64,000 nt of DNA, taken from Ignavibacteriales bacterium (GTDB taxonomy: Bacteria > Bacteroidota > Ignavibacteria > UBA10030). Position numbers and translations under genes: made by a program. Below, piece after piece: positions 8,323-18,600 of the stretch. The stretch spans positions 186,001-250,000 of the forward strand of contig JAPLFQ010000023.1 in the NCBI GenBank assembly GCA_026390595.1. The letters run 5' to 3'. The notes below the pieces were generated by a model. That model was not told the DNA's origin, did not search any database, and saw nothing but the letters and a program-made list of their open reading frames with translations. Every line of letters starts with the position of its first letter. Position 1 is the stretch's first letter.

Positions 8323-9951
8323 TCAGACAGGAAGGAGAATCCGGATTGTAGTGCCTTTGCCCATTTCGCTATCGATCTCGATTTTGCCCTGATGATCATC
8401 GATGACCTTTTTGACGATCGACATGCCGAGACCGGTGCCATGTTTCTTGCCATAGGTCATGAAGGGCTCGAAGATTCGCTTCCTGACTTCTTCCGGCATG
8501 CCGGTGCCTGAGTCTTTGAATTCGATCTTCACATAGCCGTTGCTTGGTGCCGTCGAGACGGTGAGCGCTCCACCCTGCGGCATCGCATCGCGCGCGTTGC
8601 TCGCCAGGTTGTAGAACACCCTGACCATCTTGTCCTGATCCATTTTGATTTGACCCTGGAATTGCGTATCGCGCACGAGCTGCACGTTGTTCTTGCTGAG
8701 GTCCTTCTCGATAAAATCGAGCACAGCCCCCATCGTCTCCCCGAAATCCAGTTCCTGGATGTTCGTCGAACTGACGCCGCGTGTGAAATCCAGGATTTCC
8801 TGCGTCATGTTTACGAACCGGTCGACCTGATGGATCATCTCGTCTGCGAGCTTCGCTGCTTCATCGTTCCCCGACTTCTTTTTCATCACCTGAGCATAGA
8901 CGCGCAGGGTTCCCATCGGGTTCTTGATGTCATGGATAATGGTGCTGGCCATACGTCCGACAGCCGACAACCGTTCGTTGGCGACCATTTCCTGCGCGAG
9001 GCGGGCATTCTCGATGGCGACCGACGCGTGCGCCGAGAATGCATCGATGAAGTGCTCATCGTCAGGTGTGAACGGACCATCATCCTTGTTCAGCAGCTGG
9101 AACACACCGATGATGGTGCCATCCTTGTTCTTCATCGGCATGCAGAGAATATTGCGGGTGTGGTACCCCGAGCGTTTGTCAACGTCCGCGTTGAAGCGTG
9201 GATCGCTGTACGCATCGGGAATATTGATCGTCTCTCCGAGCTGCGCCACTGCCCCGGCGATTCCCTTGCCGATCGGCAGACGGATCTCGATCATATTTTC
9301 TCCGCCGAAGACCTTGGACCACAACTCCTGCTTGATGGAATCGACGAGATAGACGGTTCCTCGGTCTGCATCAGTGCTTTTGACCGCGGCATCGAGAATC
9401 AGACCGAGCAGCTTGTCGAGATCGAGCGTAGAGTTCACACTCTTGCTGGCCTCGATCAGCTTGGAGAGCTTCTCCAGCTGCAGAACCGTATGGGAGCGTT
9501 CGGTCTCGAGCTGGCGGACGATGTTGTCGTTCGCCTGACGCAGACGAATCGTAAACTCCTTCAGGACATTGCGTGCAATGATCGGATTGTGCGAAAGCAG
9601 ATCATCGAATTGAAGAGCGGTGAGAACGTAGACAACGGTAGGTTCGAGGCAGGTCGCACGGGCCGACCGGCCGCGTTCATCAACCACACCAAACTCGCCG
9701 ACGATGTTGCCTTGACCGAGAATATTGAGCGTGGTCTCTTCGCCGTATGAGGTGAAGCGGGAAATCTTGATCCTCCCCTTGCCCACAACGCAGACATGGT
9801 CGACTGTAGAATCAATATCGATCAAGACCGACCCGGTCTCGTAGCTCTCGACTTTCAAGAGAGAGGCTATTGATTGCAGATCGACTTCGCTGAGTCCTTT
9901 AAAAATAGCAGATGCGTGCAGTGCATCCATCTGCGGACTTGGGGTGGGCAT
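8323..9951 (-). CDS. Sensor histidine kinase: cNMP-binding, GAF, HisKA, HATPase
   Basis: A soluble 542-residue kinase with no transmembrane segment. Residues ~13-145 are a Crp-type cyclic-nucleotide-binding fold ('TLNILGQGNIVGEFGVVDERGRSARAT'). A coiled coil follows, then a GAF domain at ~190-330 ('DADRGTVYLVD', 'GKGIAGAVAQLGETINIPDAYSDPRFN'). The H-box is 'IIHDIKNPMG' with His near 340, and the ATPase motifs are 'FYNLASNARDAMPQGG', 'DSGTGMPEE' and 'GTGLGMSIVKK'. The ATG at 9951 has GGAGAAT ahead of it and is preferred over an upstream start at 10014. No response regulator gene lies beside it; the receiver protein near 46 kb is far away. Likely senses a cytoplasmic ligand; the ligand is unknown. 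Confidence 0.88.
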   Translation of the reverse strand: MPTPSPQMDALHASAIFKGLSEVDLQSIASLLKVESYETGSVLIDIDSTVDHVCVVGKGRIKISRFTSYGEETTLNILGQGNIVGEFGVVDERGRSARATCLEPTVVYVLTALQFDDLLSHNPIIARNVLKEFTIRLRQANDNIVRQLETERSHTVLQLEKLSKLIEASKSVNSTLDLDKLLGLILDAAVKSTDADRGTVYLVDSIKQELWSKVFGGENMIEIRLPIGKGIAGAVAQLGETINIPDAYSDPRFNADVDKRSGYHTRNILCMPMKNKDGTIIGVFQLLNKDDGPFTPDDEHFIDAFSAHASVAIENARLAQEMVANERLSAVGRMASTIIHDIKNPMGTLRVYAQVMKKKSGNDEAAKLADEMIHQVDRFVNMTQEILDFTRGVSSTNIQELDFGETMGAVLDFIEKDLSKNNVQLVRDTQFQGQIKMDQDKMVRVFYNLASNARDAMPQGGALTVSTAPSNGYVKIEFKDSGTGMPEEVRKRIFEPFMTYGKKHGTGLGMSIVKKVIDDHQGKIEIDSEMGKGTTIRILLPV

Positions 9952-10300
9952 CCAGATTCTCCGACGATGACTCGTGCTGTGAATGCGAAAGTGAGTATAC
10001 CAAGATTCGCGCACTTAGTCAAGGAATCACCTTTTCTTGATTTTGCTACAAATTCTGTCTACAATGACACGTGCGGCGAAAGAGTATCAGAACAGGCGGC
10101 AACTCTCTTCCGCCATGCTCAATTTCGACAACGGATCATTGTTCAAGTGCGCGCACAGCTCCAGATGAGTGCCTAGTGTCCAGGAAGGCCTCTGAGCCAG
10201 TGCTCTCCTCCATGAGCGGAGGCACGTAACTGAATTTTCATCAGGAGCTGCAGGCAATTCACCAACCTTCTTCCCCGCTCGCCCAGCAGTCGGTAGATCT
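9952..10300. other. Gene-free divergent region between kinase and waaA
   Basis: About 350 bases hold no gene I can support. On the plus strand TTGATT (10037-10042) and TACAAT (10060-10065) with a 17-base spacer form a plausible promoter for waaA, leaving an untranslated leader of roughly 230 bases. No hairpin or small reading frame in the leader stands out. Confidence 0.4.
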
Positions 10301-11584
10301 ATGCAACGTGTCTGGTTTCTCGTCTATAACACCATCGTCGTTCCAGGCTTCTGGGTTCTCCTTCAGATTGGAGCTCTTCTGAATGGAAAGATCCGCAGAG
10401 GACTTCGCGGACGCAAGGACCTCTTCGAGCACCTCGAACAGGAGGTGAAACTCCTCAAGAAGAACCGCCGCTTCTGGTTTCATTCGTCCTCTATGGGCGA
10501 GTTCGAACAGGCCAAGCCCATCATCGCCGAACTGCGAAAACGATACGATGACATTGACATCATCGTCAGCTTCTTTTCTCCTTCCGGATACGAACACTCG
10601 AGAAACTACAAACTGGCAGATCTCATCACCTACCTTCCTTTTGACAGCGCTGGAAATGCCCGGCGCTTTCTGGACCTTGTGCGGCCATCGATTGCGATCA
10701 TGGTCCGGTATGACATTTGGCCAAACCACGTCTGGGAGCTGCGAAAACGCGGAGTGCCGATTGTCATTGCAAACGCAACGTTGCGGAAGAACTCATCACG
10801 GCACTATCCGATCCTCAAGAGTTTTCACCAAGATGTGTACAATCAGATCACATCCATCCTGACTGTTTCGCAGAGTGATGTCGACGCGTTTCAGAATTTC
10901 GGGCTCAAGCACCCTGAGGTGCACGCCATCGGCGAGACGCGGTACGACCAGGTCTGGCAGCGAAGTCTGGATGCCAAAACGAAACACCTGATTCCGGCCC
11001 CGATCCTGAGAAGAAAAAAAGTATTCGTCGTCGGGAGCAGCTGGGATGAGGACGAAGAGATCCTTCTCCCCGCATTTCGACGGATTGCCCAGCATGATTC
11101 GAATGCACTGATGATTCTTGTGCCACACGAGCCGACCCTTCCGACACTTGAACGTCTGGAGCTGTCGCTCAACTATACCTTGCGTGCCATCCGGTTTTCG
11201 GACCTGAATGACTATTCGAATGAGAATGTCATTTTGGTGGACAGCATCGGCATCCTGATGTCACTCTATCAATACGCTGATGTCGCCTACGTCGGCGGGA
11301 GCTTCCGTCAGGGCATCCACAATGTGCTTGAACCGGCGGTGTACGGAGTCCCCGTGCTCTACGGCCCCAAACATCAGAACTCGCAGGAGGCCGTGGAGCT
11401 CGCACGACGCGGCGGATCATTCGTCGTGACCACGGCCGAAGAATGCTACCTCGAGCTCCGAAGGCTCTTTAACGACAAGAAAGCGCGCGTGCGCGCCGGC
11501 GGCGAGTCACAGAAACTCGTGCAGGAGAATGTCGGGGCCACCCAACGGTTTATCGAATACATCGAAACCGCGCTGAAACACTAG
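10301..11584 (+). CDS. waaA: 3-deoxy-D-manno-octulosonic acid (Kdo) transferase
   Basis: This 427-residue GT-B transferase moves Kdo from CMP-Kdo onto lipid A precursor, the first core-LPS step, at the inner face of the cytoplasmic membrane. It has a hydrophobic N-terminal anchor (residues ~5-25). 'HSSSMGEFEQAKP' contains the catalytic-base Glu67 of WaaA, 'SFFSPSGYE' and 'YDIWPNHVWELRKRGVP' are family hallmarks, and the C-terminal half has 'YVGGSFRQGIHNVLEPAVYGVPV', the CMP-Kdo site. The length matches the family. With lptD later in the window it shows the organism makes LPS. larC follows after 41 bases on the same strand. Confidence 0.93.
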   Translation: MQRVWFLVYNTIVVPGFWVLLQIGALLNGKIRRGLRGRKDLFEHLEQEVKLLKKNRRFWFHSSSMGEFEQAKPIIAELRKRYDDIDIIVSFFSPSGYEHSRNYKLADLITYLPFDSAGNARRFLDLVRPSIAIMVRYDIWPNHVWELRKRGVPIVIANATLRKNSSRHYPILKSFHQDVYNQITSILTVSQSDVDAFQNFGLKHPEVHAIGETRYDQVWQRSLDAKTKHLIPAPILRRKKVFVVGSSWDEDEEILLPAFRRIAQHDSNALMILVPHEPTLPTLERLELSLNYTLRAIRFSDLNDYSNENVILVDSIGILMSLYQYADVAYVGGSFRQGIHNVLEPAVYGVPVLYGPKHQNSQEAVELARRGGSFVVTTAEECYLELRRLFNDKKARVRAGGESQKLVQENVGATQRFIEYIETALKH

Positions 11585-11625
11585 CGGCACGATCGCATCG
11601 TTCACCACAGCACACAACGAGCAGC

Positions 11626-12792
11626 ATGAGAATAGCATACTTCGACACCCTCGCTGGCATCAGCGGTGACATGACACTCGGTGCATTCCTGAGCGCAGGC
11701 GTGCCCCTCGATGTCTTGATCAATGAACTGAAGAAACTCAACGTCTCCGGCTACGAAGTATCTGCAGCGCACATCAAACGAAACGGGATCGGAGCGACAA
11801 AAGTCGACGTCGTGATCTCGGATGCTCCATCCTACCATCGCCATCTCTCCAACATCAACGCGATCATTGAGAACAGCAGCCTCAGCGCGACCGTACAGGG
11901 GTACGCCAAGAAAATATTCTATGAGGTCGCTGTCGCAGAAGCTGCCGTGCACAGTTCCACAGTCGAGAAAGTGCACTTTCATGAAGTGGGGGCAATTGAT
12001 TCCATCGTCGATATCGTCGGTACCGCGATCTGCCTCGAACAGCTGGGCATCGAACGGGTGTACTCTTCACCCGTCAAAGTCGGCAGCGGCGGTGTCGTAC
12101 ACACCCAGCATGGCACGATGCCCGTGCCAACACCTGCAACGATGGAGATTCTCAAGGGCTACCCAATTGTCCTGAGCGAAATTCCCTTCGAGCTTACGAC
12201 ACCCACGGGCGCCGCAATCATCAAGGCCCTCTCCGCCGGCACCATGCCTTTCGAGCAGATTCGTATTCGTTCCATTGGGTACGGTGCCGGAACGCGCGAG
12301 CTGCAGGCGATTCCGAACCTGCTCCGACTGATCATCGGCGATATCGCAGACGAACGTGAACGCGACGAGGTGCTCTCGATCGAGACCAACATTGACGACA
12401 TGAACCCGGAAATCCTCCCCTATGTCATCGAGAAACTGATGGGGGCAGGAGCGCTTGATGCTTTCCTGATTCCGATCGTCATGAAGAAAGGGCGATCAGC
12501 GCACCTGCTCTCTGTTCTTGCAGGCCGGGAGACGCTTGACGCGATGCTTGGAATTCTTTTCCAGGAGACATCGACGCTCGGCGTCCGCATTCAGCATGTC
12601 GAGAGAAGAAAGCTCCCTCGTTCGCAGCGACAGGTGCACACTTCGCTGGGTACGATGACCGTCAAGTCCGTCACCGTCGAAGGCCATGAGCGGCTGATAC
12701 CGGAATTCGAGGAATGCAGGCGGATCGCGATTGAAAAGAACATCCCGTTGACTGAAGTCTACAAGATCCTCGAATTCGAAATCAGGAAATAA
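11626..12792 (+). CDS. larC: Nickel pincer cofactor biosynthesis protein LarC
   Basis: LarC inserts nickel into the pyridinium dithiocarboxylate mononucleotide made by LarB and LarE, using CTP, giving the cofactor of lactate racemase and related 2-hydroxyacid epimerases. The start 'MRIAYFDTLAGISGDMTLGAFL' is the family signature. 'VHFHEVGAIDSIVDIVG' near residue 117 and 'ETNIDDMNPEILPYVIEKLM' near 253 mark the two LarC domains. In many species larC needs a programmed frameshift; here it is a single intact frame of 388 residues. LarA, LarB and LarE are not in this window. It lies between waaA and priA on the same strand. Confidence 0.93.
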   Translation: MRIAYFDTLAGISGDMTLGAFLSAGVPLDVLINELKKLNVSGYEVSAAHIKRNGIGATKVDVVISDAPSYHRHLSNINAIIENSSLSATVQGYAKKIFYEVAVAEAAVHSSTVEKVHFHEVGAIDSIVDIVGTAICLEQLGIERVYSSPVKVGSGGVVHTQHGTMPVPTPATMEILKGYPIVLSEIPFELTTPTGAAIIKALSAGTMPFEQIRIRSIGYGAGTRELQAIPNLLRLIIGDIADERERDEVLSIETNIDDMNPEILPYVIEKLMGAGALDAFLIPIVMKKGRSAHLLSVLAGRETLDAMLGILFQETSTLGVRIQHVERRKLPRSQRQVHTSLGTMTVKSVTVEGHERLIPEFEECRRIAIEKNIPLTEVYKILEFEIRK

Positions 12793-12817
12793 CAGCTACA
12801 CACGTCAATCATTCTCC

Positions 12818-12852
12818 GGGGGCGGCTCACACAGTCGCCCCCTGCGCTTTCT
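12818..12852 (+). terminator. GC-rich hairpin between larC and priA
   Basis: Perfect 7-base arms GGGGGCG (12818-12824) and CGCCCCC (12836-12842) enclose an 11-base loop and are followed by a modest T-rich stretch (GCTTTCTC). It could end the larC transcript. It also ends just before the priA ATG, where no clear ribosome-binding site is seen, so it may instead affect priA translation. Confidence 0.45.
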
Positions 12853-12853
12853 C

Positions 12854-15394
12854 ATGACCCAGAAACTCGTCGACATAGCGCTGCCGGTCCCTCTCGACCG
12901 GACTTTCACGTACATGATCCCGCCTGAACTTGCTCCATCGGTTCAACTCGGGAGACGCGTACTTGTGCCGTTCGGCAGGAAGAAACTCTCCGGCATTGTT
13001 GTGGGGTTCCCCGAAAAGTCGCCGCTTCAGACCATCAAGCCGTTGATTGACGTCCTCGATGCCTCTCCGACGTTTTCCGAGGAAATGCTCAAGCTGACCC
13101 GATGGATCTCAGAATACTATCTTGCGTCCTGGGGCGACGTCCTCAAGGCGGCCTCTCCCCAGGGAACCGCGTCGGGAAGCACGCAATCAGTTCGGCTCGC
13201 CATGGGAAACGTAGCCGAGTTGATCGAAAAGACAAAACGCTCTGCGCGCGTACAACACGCGATCCTCCGGGCCCTCGCGGAATCAGGAACGCTCTCTCCC
13301 TCGCAGCTCCAGAAACGAACACGCACGAAGAACATCCAGGGGGTCCTGCAGGAAATGCAGAGTCGCGGCTGGATCCTCGTTGAGCAGCGTCTGCGGTCGA
13401 CGGCAAAGCCAAAGATGGAAAGCGTTGCGCTCCTGTCAGAGGATGGGCACGCATTTCTTCAAGAGGCCGCACGTGGAGATCCTCCGCGCTTCAAGGTCAC
13501 TGCAAAGCAACTCGGCATTCTTGCTGAACTCAAACAGCACCCAGAGGCAGTCTCCCTGCCTGGCCTTGTGCGCATGACGAGAGGATCGCTTTCCACGGTC
13601 AAGACACTGGAAAAGCGCGGCCTTGTTCGGGTCGAGCAGCGTGAGGTCCTTCGCGGAACATATGATGAGCCTCCCGAAGTCCCGCCGCAGCTGACGCTGA
13701 ACGGTCACCAGGAACAGGCGTTGCGCACGATCGTCACCGCGCTCGGCATTGACGCACACCGGACTTTTCTCCTTTACGGGATCACCGGAAGCGGAAAGAC
13801 CCAGGTGTACATCGAGGCAATGCGGGAGACTCTGCGGCACGGCAAGAACGCGATTGTGCTCGTTCCTGAAATCTCGCTCACGCCGCAAACCGTGCGGCGT
13901 TTCAAGTCACACTTCGGTGCGGACGTGGCAGTGATGCACAGTCAGATGTCCGTCGGCGAGCGGTACGATGCGTGGCGCCTCGCACATGAAGGGAGAATCA
14001 GGGTCGTGATCGGTCCGCGTTCGGCGATCTTTGCGCCGCTCAAGAACATCGGGCTGATCGTTGTCGACGAAGAGCATGAAGCCTCCTACAAGCAGTACGA
14101 CTCAATGCCCCGGTATCATGCACGCGATGTCGCCATCGTCCGGGCGTCGATCAACAAGGCGGTTGTCGTGCTTGGCTCGGCAACGCCGTCTGCTGAAAGC
14201 TATCACAACGCGATCAGCGAAAAGTACGAACTCCTCTCACTTCCGGAACGGGTTGACAACGCTCAGCTACCGACGATCGAAATCGTCGATATGGCAAAAG
14301 AGCGTCAACGCAGGTACGAAGAATTCAAGAAGGAGCGGAAGGAAAAAGGAACGTGGACGACGAAACTGGGCCCTGCCCCATCCATTTCGCTCTTGTTGAA
14401 GGGCCAAATCGATGAACGCCTGAAGAAAGGCGAGGGAACAATTCTTCTGCAGAATCGCCGCGGGTTTTCCCATGTGGTGGAATGTTTTGAGTGCGGATTC
14501 GTGGAGCGATGCGACCATTGCGACGTAACGCTGACGTTTCACGCCACGAAGAAACATCTGCGCTGTCACTATTGCGGCTTTGTCAAAGCACCTCCCGCCG
14601 TCTGTCCAAAGTGCCATGGAACGGAAATCCGCCACCACGCGTTCGGAACTCAGCAGATTCACGAGGAGCTCGGCACGCTTTTCCCTGATGCGCGGGTGCT
14701 GCGGATGGATCTTGACACCACGGGCCGCAAAGGCGCTCACGATCGTTTGCTGACACAGTTCGGAAACGGCGAAGCCGACATTCTGCTCGGCACACAGATG
14801 GTCGCCAAGGGTCTGGATTTCCCTCGCGTGACACTTGTCGGCGTTATCTCGGCAGACACACAGATGCTCCTCCCGGACTTCCGATCCTCCGAACGAACGT
14901 TTCAGTTGCTCACCCAGGTCGCAGGACGCGCAGGACGAAGCAAATTGAGCGGCGAGGTCATCATTCAGACACTCCAGCCTTCCCACTACAGCCTGCGGTA
15001 CGCAGCTGTTCATGATTTTGCCGGATTTCTCCGCGAGGAGCTCGCGTACAGGAAGGAACTCGACTATCCGCCGTTTTCACGTCTCGTGCTGATCGAGTTC
15101 AAGGGAGAACAGGAAGGCGAAGTCGCCCAGCAGGTAAAAAAAATCGCGGGGCTGCTTCAGGGAAAAGCGGGAGCACACTACACGGTCCTCGGACCTGCCG
15201 ACGCGGCAATTCCAAAGATCAAAAACCAGTACCGCAAGCATATCGTCATCAAGAACTTCAAGTCGACTGATCCATCCGGATCATACCTTCGTGCCGTACT
15301 GCTTCACGCGCGCGAATTCCACAACACATCACCGCTCGGAAAGAACCGAAAGGTTCACATGACCATCGATGTGGATCCGCAGGGAATGATGTAA
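12854..15394 (+). CDS. priA: Primosomal replication-restart helicase PriA
   Basis: PriA reloads the replisome at collapsed forks. The 846-residue protein shows the N-terminal 3'-DNA-binding domain ('ALPVPLDRTFTYMIP', 'GRRVLVPFGRKKLSGIVVG'), a winged helix, then helicase motifs: Walker A 'GITGSGKTQVY' near residue 310, 'VVDEEHEASYKQ' near 400, 'LGSATPSAESY' and the 'QVAGRAGR' box. The zinc module uses eight Cys between ~545 and 590 ('CFECGFVERCDHC', 'CHYCG', 'CPKCHG'). Length and motif order are standard. It ends 12 bases from the convergent hsdR stop. Confidence 0.96.
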   Translation: MTQKLVDIALPVPLDRTFTYMIPPELAPSVQLGRRVLVPFGRKKLSGIVVGFPEKSPLQTIKPLIDVLDASPTFSEEMLKLTRWISEYYLASWGDVLKAASPQGTASGSTQSVRLAMGNVAELIEKTKRSARVQHAILRALAESGTLSPSQLQKRTRTKNIQGVLQEMQSRGWILVEQRLRSTAKPKMESVALLSEDGHAFLQEAARGDPPRFKVTAKQLGILAELKQHPEAVSLPGLVRMTRGSLSTVKTLEKRGLVRVEQREVLRGTYDEPPEVPPQLTLNGHQEQALRTIVTALGIDAHRTFLLYGITGSGKTQVYIEAMRETLRHGKNAIVLVPEISLTPQTVRRFKSHFGADVAVMHSQMSVGERYDAWRLAHEGRIRVVIGPRSAIFAPLKNIGLIVVDEEHEASYKQYDSMPRYHARDVAIVRASINKAVVVLGSATPSAESYHNAISEKYELLSLPERVDNAQLPTIEIVDMAKERQRRYEEFKKERKEKGTWTTKLGPAPSISLLLKGQIDERLKKGEGTILLQNRRGFSHVVECFECGFVERCDHCDVTLTFHATKKHLRCHYCGFVKAPPAVCPKCHGTEIRHHAFGTQQIHEELGTLFPDARVLRMDLDTTGRKGAHDRLLTQFGNGEADILLGTQMVAKGLDFPRVTLVGVISADTQMLLPDFRSSERTFQLLTQVAGRAGRSKLSGEVIIQTLQPSHYSLRYAAVHDFAGFLREELAYRKELDYPPFSRLVLIEFKGEQEGEVAQQVKKIAGLLQGKAGAHYTVLGPADAAIPKIKNQYRKHIVIKNFKSTDPSGSYLRAVLLHAREFHNTSPLGKNRKVHMTIDVDPQGMM

Positions 15395-15405
15395 CGCGGG
15401 GGAAT

Positions 15406-18400
15406 TCATTGTTGGTTATTGGTAGCTTCTGCCCACACATCAGCGAACAATTCTGCCTGGTCGAGAACCTTATTCACCGAAACTGTGTATTCACCTGTCG
15501 CCGGATCATCCGGCGGGTACTTGTATTTGCGAAGAATGCGCTTGACCAGAACACGTAACTTCGCCTGGACGCTTTGTTTCAAATGCCAGTCGATTGAAGT
15601 GTTGTTTCTAACATTCTCCACCAATTCATGCGCAACCTGTTTCAATATTATATCACCGAGTATTGCTTCAGCCGTCGGATTATCAGCAAGGGCATCGTAG
15701 AAGGCAAGCTCGTCAGGGCGAAGATTCATCTTATCACCGCGCTTGTCTGCTTCGCGCATCTCCTTCGCCAGTTGAATCAGCTCTTCAATCACTTTGGCCG
15801 AATCTATAAGTCCGTTTTGATACTGCTTAACGGCCCCGGCGAGCATTTCAGAAAATTTCTTTCCTTGCACCAAATTGAATTTGGATCGGATTTTTACTTC
15901 ATCATTAATCAATCGCTTGAGTAATTCCAATGCCAGGTTTTTACGAGGCATGCCCTGAATCTCGGCAAGGAATTCATCGGAGAGAATCGAAATGTCTGGT
16001 TTCTTGATCCCTGCGGCATCAAAGATATCGATCACCTCACCGGAAACGATCGCATCGTTGACGATTTGCCGAATTGCCGTTTCAATCTCTTCATTAGTAT
16101 GTGCTCTCGTTTGATCGTCAAACTTTGCAAAACGAGCTTTGATGGCTTGGAAAAATGCCAAGTCATTGCGAATTTCGATCGCTTTGGCATGCGGCACCGC
16201 AAGGCCAAATGCTTTTTGCAGCCGGACAACATTCTCTTTGAACCGTTCCTTGCCATTCCGAAGCCGTCTATCCTCTTTTTCTTCTGTTAATTCCGAGACA
16301 TAGTTTGCGGCATCAAGAATGAATTGTAATTTATTTTTCGATTCCAGCGTATAGTACCTCCGGTACTCGAAGCGATCGAACATATCCACAACCACCTCAT
16401 ACAACTCAAGCATCTTTGCAACTGCTTCCTCCTGGTCAAATGTGATATTTCCTTTCCCTTGGCTTGCGGCGTAGATCATCATCGCATTCTTCAAATCCTG
16501 TGCAATGCCGATGTAGTCCACTATCAATCCACCTTCCTTGTCACCGAACTTGCGATTAACGCGAGCTATCGCCTGCATAAGGTTGTGCCCGTTCATCGGT
16601 TTGTCAATGTACATTGTATGCAGGCAGGGCGCGTCAAAACCGGTGAGAAACATATCTCGTACGATAAGAAGTTTGAGGGAATCTTTGGGATCTTTCAACC
16701 TGTTAGCAATTGCTTTACGGCGATCCTTGTTCCGTATATGTTCCTGCCAATCCAACGGATCGCTTGCGGAACCGGTCATGACTATCTTAATCGTGCCTTT
16801 GTCGTCAGAGGAATTGTACCAGTGTGGGCGAAGCGCAATGATCTCTTTATGTAGTTCAACACAAATGCGCCGGCTCATACAAACAATCATGCCTTTGCCT
16901 TCTGCCGCAGTGAGGCGTTGCTCAAAGTGGTTTATAAGATCGGCGGCGACTTGTTTGAGGCGGCTTTTGCTGCCAACAACTGCTTCTTTTCTTGCCCATC
17001 TGGCAAAGCGTCTCTGACGGTCGGTCAGTTCATCGTCTTCGGTTACTTCCTCTACTCGCTCATCAAGTATCTTCTTGTCGGAATCGGCAAGCTCGATCTT
17101 TGCGAGACGGCTTTCATAGTAGATCTTCACCGTTGCGCCATCTTCTACTGCTTGCTGAATGTCATAAATGTCGATGTAATTGCCAAACACTGCCTGTGTG
17201 TTCTTATCTTCTTTCTCAATCGGCGTTCCTGAAAACCCGATAAACGATGCCTTCGGCAGAGCATCGCGCATATGCCTGGCAAAACCATCGACGAAATCGT
17301 ACTGGCTCCGGTGTGCTTCATCTGCAATCACAACGATGTTGCGCCGCTCACTCAAGACTGGATATGCTGCACCGGGTTCTTCAGGGAAGAATTTCTGAAT
17401 TGTGGTAAACACAATTCCGCCCGACGCTACCGACAACAGCTTTTTCAAATCCTCGCGGTTTGCAGCTTGCGCCGGTGTCTGCCGCAACAACTGCTGACAA
17501 TTCGAGAACGTCTCAAATAGTTGCTGGTCAAGATCGTTCCGGTCTGTGAGCACAACAATCGTGGGATTGTTCATCTCCTCTGCGAGGACGAGCTTTCCGG
17601 AGTAAAACACCATCGAAAGACTTTTGCCGCTTCCCTGTGTATGCCAGACAACACCGGCCCGCCTATCACCTTTGGATTGTTGTTCTGTGCTTGCGAGCCC
17701 ATATACAGCCGGATGTTCAGCAACGATGCCGCTGCTTTCTTCTGAGGTTGCGCGGATTGTGGAAGTAATTGCGCTGTTGACTGCGAAATACTGATGATAT
17801 GCCGCCAACTTTTTTACAGTATTCTCTTTTGTTTTTTCAAAGACGATGAAATGCCTTATCACATCCAACAAAGTTTTCTTGTTCAGCAATCCTTTTACGA
17901 GCGGTTCCAATTCAGACTCTGTCTTGGAATCGATCGCACGAACACCGTCGACAGATTTCCAATCCATAAATCGAGAATAATCACTCGAAATTGTCCCAGC
18001 TTTGGCAAACCAGCCATCGCTGATGATGAGGAACGCATTAAAGGCAAAGAGAGACGGGATGAGCTGTTGATACGTCTGCAATTGATGGAATGCCGCAGCA
18101 ACATCGGCGCTTTGATCAGCGGGATTCTTGAGCTCCACAACTACCAGAGGCAATCCGTTTATGAAGAGGACAATATCCGGGCGCTTATTGTTATTATTTT
18201 CTAAAACGGTGAACTGGTTGACCGCCAAAAATTCGTTATTCTCCGGTGCGTCGAAATCCACCAGCCAAACCTTGTCAGTCTTGGTTTTGCCCTCACCTAT
18301 GCCAAACTTGATATCGACTCCCTCGGTGAGCATGCGATGGAAATGCTCGTTGTTTTCGATGGCAGCAAGCGAAACTGTGCGAAGTGCTTTTTTCAAAGCG

Positions 18401-18600
18401 TCTTCACGTGCATTTTCCGGGATAGATGTATTGATACGATCGATAGCAGTGCGAAGCCGTGCTTCCAGGACAACGTCGGTATACTCGCGTTCCTTGGTTT
18501 CGCCCTCTGTGATGTTCGGCCCATAAAGAACGGTAAAACCATTTTCTTCGCGGAGAAGGTCGAGCGCAATTTGCTCTATTTCAGATTCGTACATGATCAT
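15406..18600 (-). CDS. hsdR: Type I restriction enzyme subunit R (motor and nuclease)
   Basis: HsdR translocates DNA and cuts it when the target is unmethylated. The 1064-residue chain has the N-terminal PD-(D/E)xK nuclease ('[19 protein letters not shown]', with Asp142, Glu156 and Lys158), then two RecA-like lobes: Walker A '[12 protein letters not shown]' near 316, '[13 protein letters not shown]' near 430, and '[21 protein letters not shown]'. '[22 protein letters not shown]' and 'QAIARVNR' are motifs V and VI. The C-terminal helical region is complete. Its ATG shares one base with the stop of the HEPN gene upstream, so it is the last gene of a tightly coupled operon. Confidence 0.95.
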   Translation of the reverse strand: MIMYESEIEQIALDLLREENGFTVLYGPNITEGETKEREYTDVVLEARLRTAIDRINTSIPENAREDALKKALRTVSLAAIENNEHFHRMLTEGVDIKFGIGEGKTKTDKVWLVDFDAPENNEFLAVNQFTVLENNNNKRPDIVLFINGLPLVVVELKNPADQSADVAAAFHQLQTYQQLIPSLFAFNAFLIISDGWFAKAGTISSDYSRFMDWKSVDGVRAIDSKTESELEPLVKGLLNKKTLLDVIRHFIVFEKTKENTVKKLAAYHQYFAVNSAITSTIRATSEESSGIVAEHPAVYGLASTEQQSKGDRRAGVVWHTQGSGKSLSMVFYSGKLVLAEEMNNPTIVVLTDRNDLDQQLFETFSNCQQLLRQTPAQAANREDLKKLLSVASGGIVFTTIQKFFPEEPGAAYPVLSERRNIVVIADEAHRSQYDFVDGFARHMRDALPKASFIGFSGTPIEKEDKNTQAVFGNYIDIYDIQQAVEDGATVKIYYESRLAKIELADSDKKILDERVEEVTEDDELTDRQRRFARWARKEAVVGSKSRLKQVAADLINHFEQRLTAAEGKGMIVCMSRRICVELHKEIIALRPHWYNSSDDKGTIKIVMTGSASDPLDWQEHIRNKDRRKAIANRLKDPKDSLKLLIVRDMFLTGFDAPCLHTMYIDKPMNGHNLMQAIARVNRKFGDKEGGLIVDYIGIAQDLKNAMMIYAASQGKGNITFDQEEAVAKMLELYEVVVDMFDRFEYRRYYTLESKNKLQFILDAANYVSELTEEKEDRRLRNGKERFKENVVRLQKAFGLAVPHAKAIEIRNDLAFFQAIKARFAKFDDQTRAHTNEEIETAIRQIVNDAIVSGEVIDIFDAAGIKKPDISILSDEFLAEIQGMPRKNLALELLKRLINDEVKIRSKFNLVQGKKFSEMLAGAVKQYQNGLIDSAKVIEELIQLAKEMREADKRGDKMNLRPDELAFYDALADNPTAEAILGDIILKQVAHELVENVRNNTSIDWHLKQSVQAKLRVLVKRILRKYKYPPDDPATGEYTVSVNKVLDQAELFADVWAEATNNQQ

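Noticed and set aside
8650-9750. 366-residue plus-strand frame opposite the histidine kinase
   Set aside because: The kinase on the minus strand has four recognisable domains; the antisense frame has no family features.
11626-12792. Programmed frameshift in larC
   Set aside because: Known in some species, but here the gene is one open frame of normal length.
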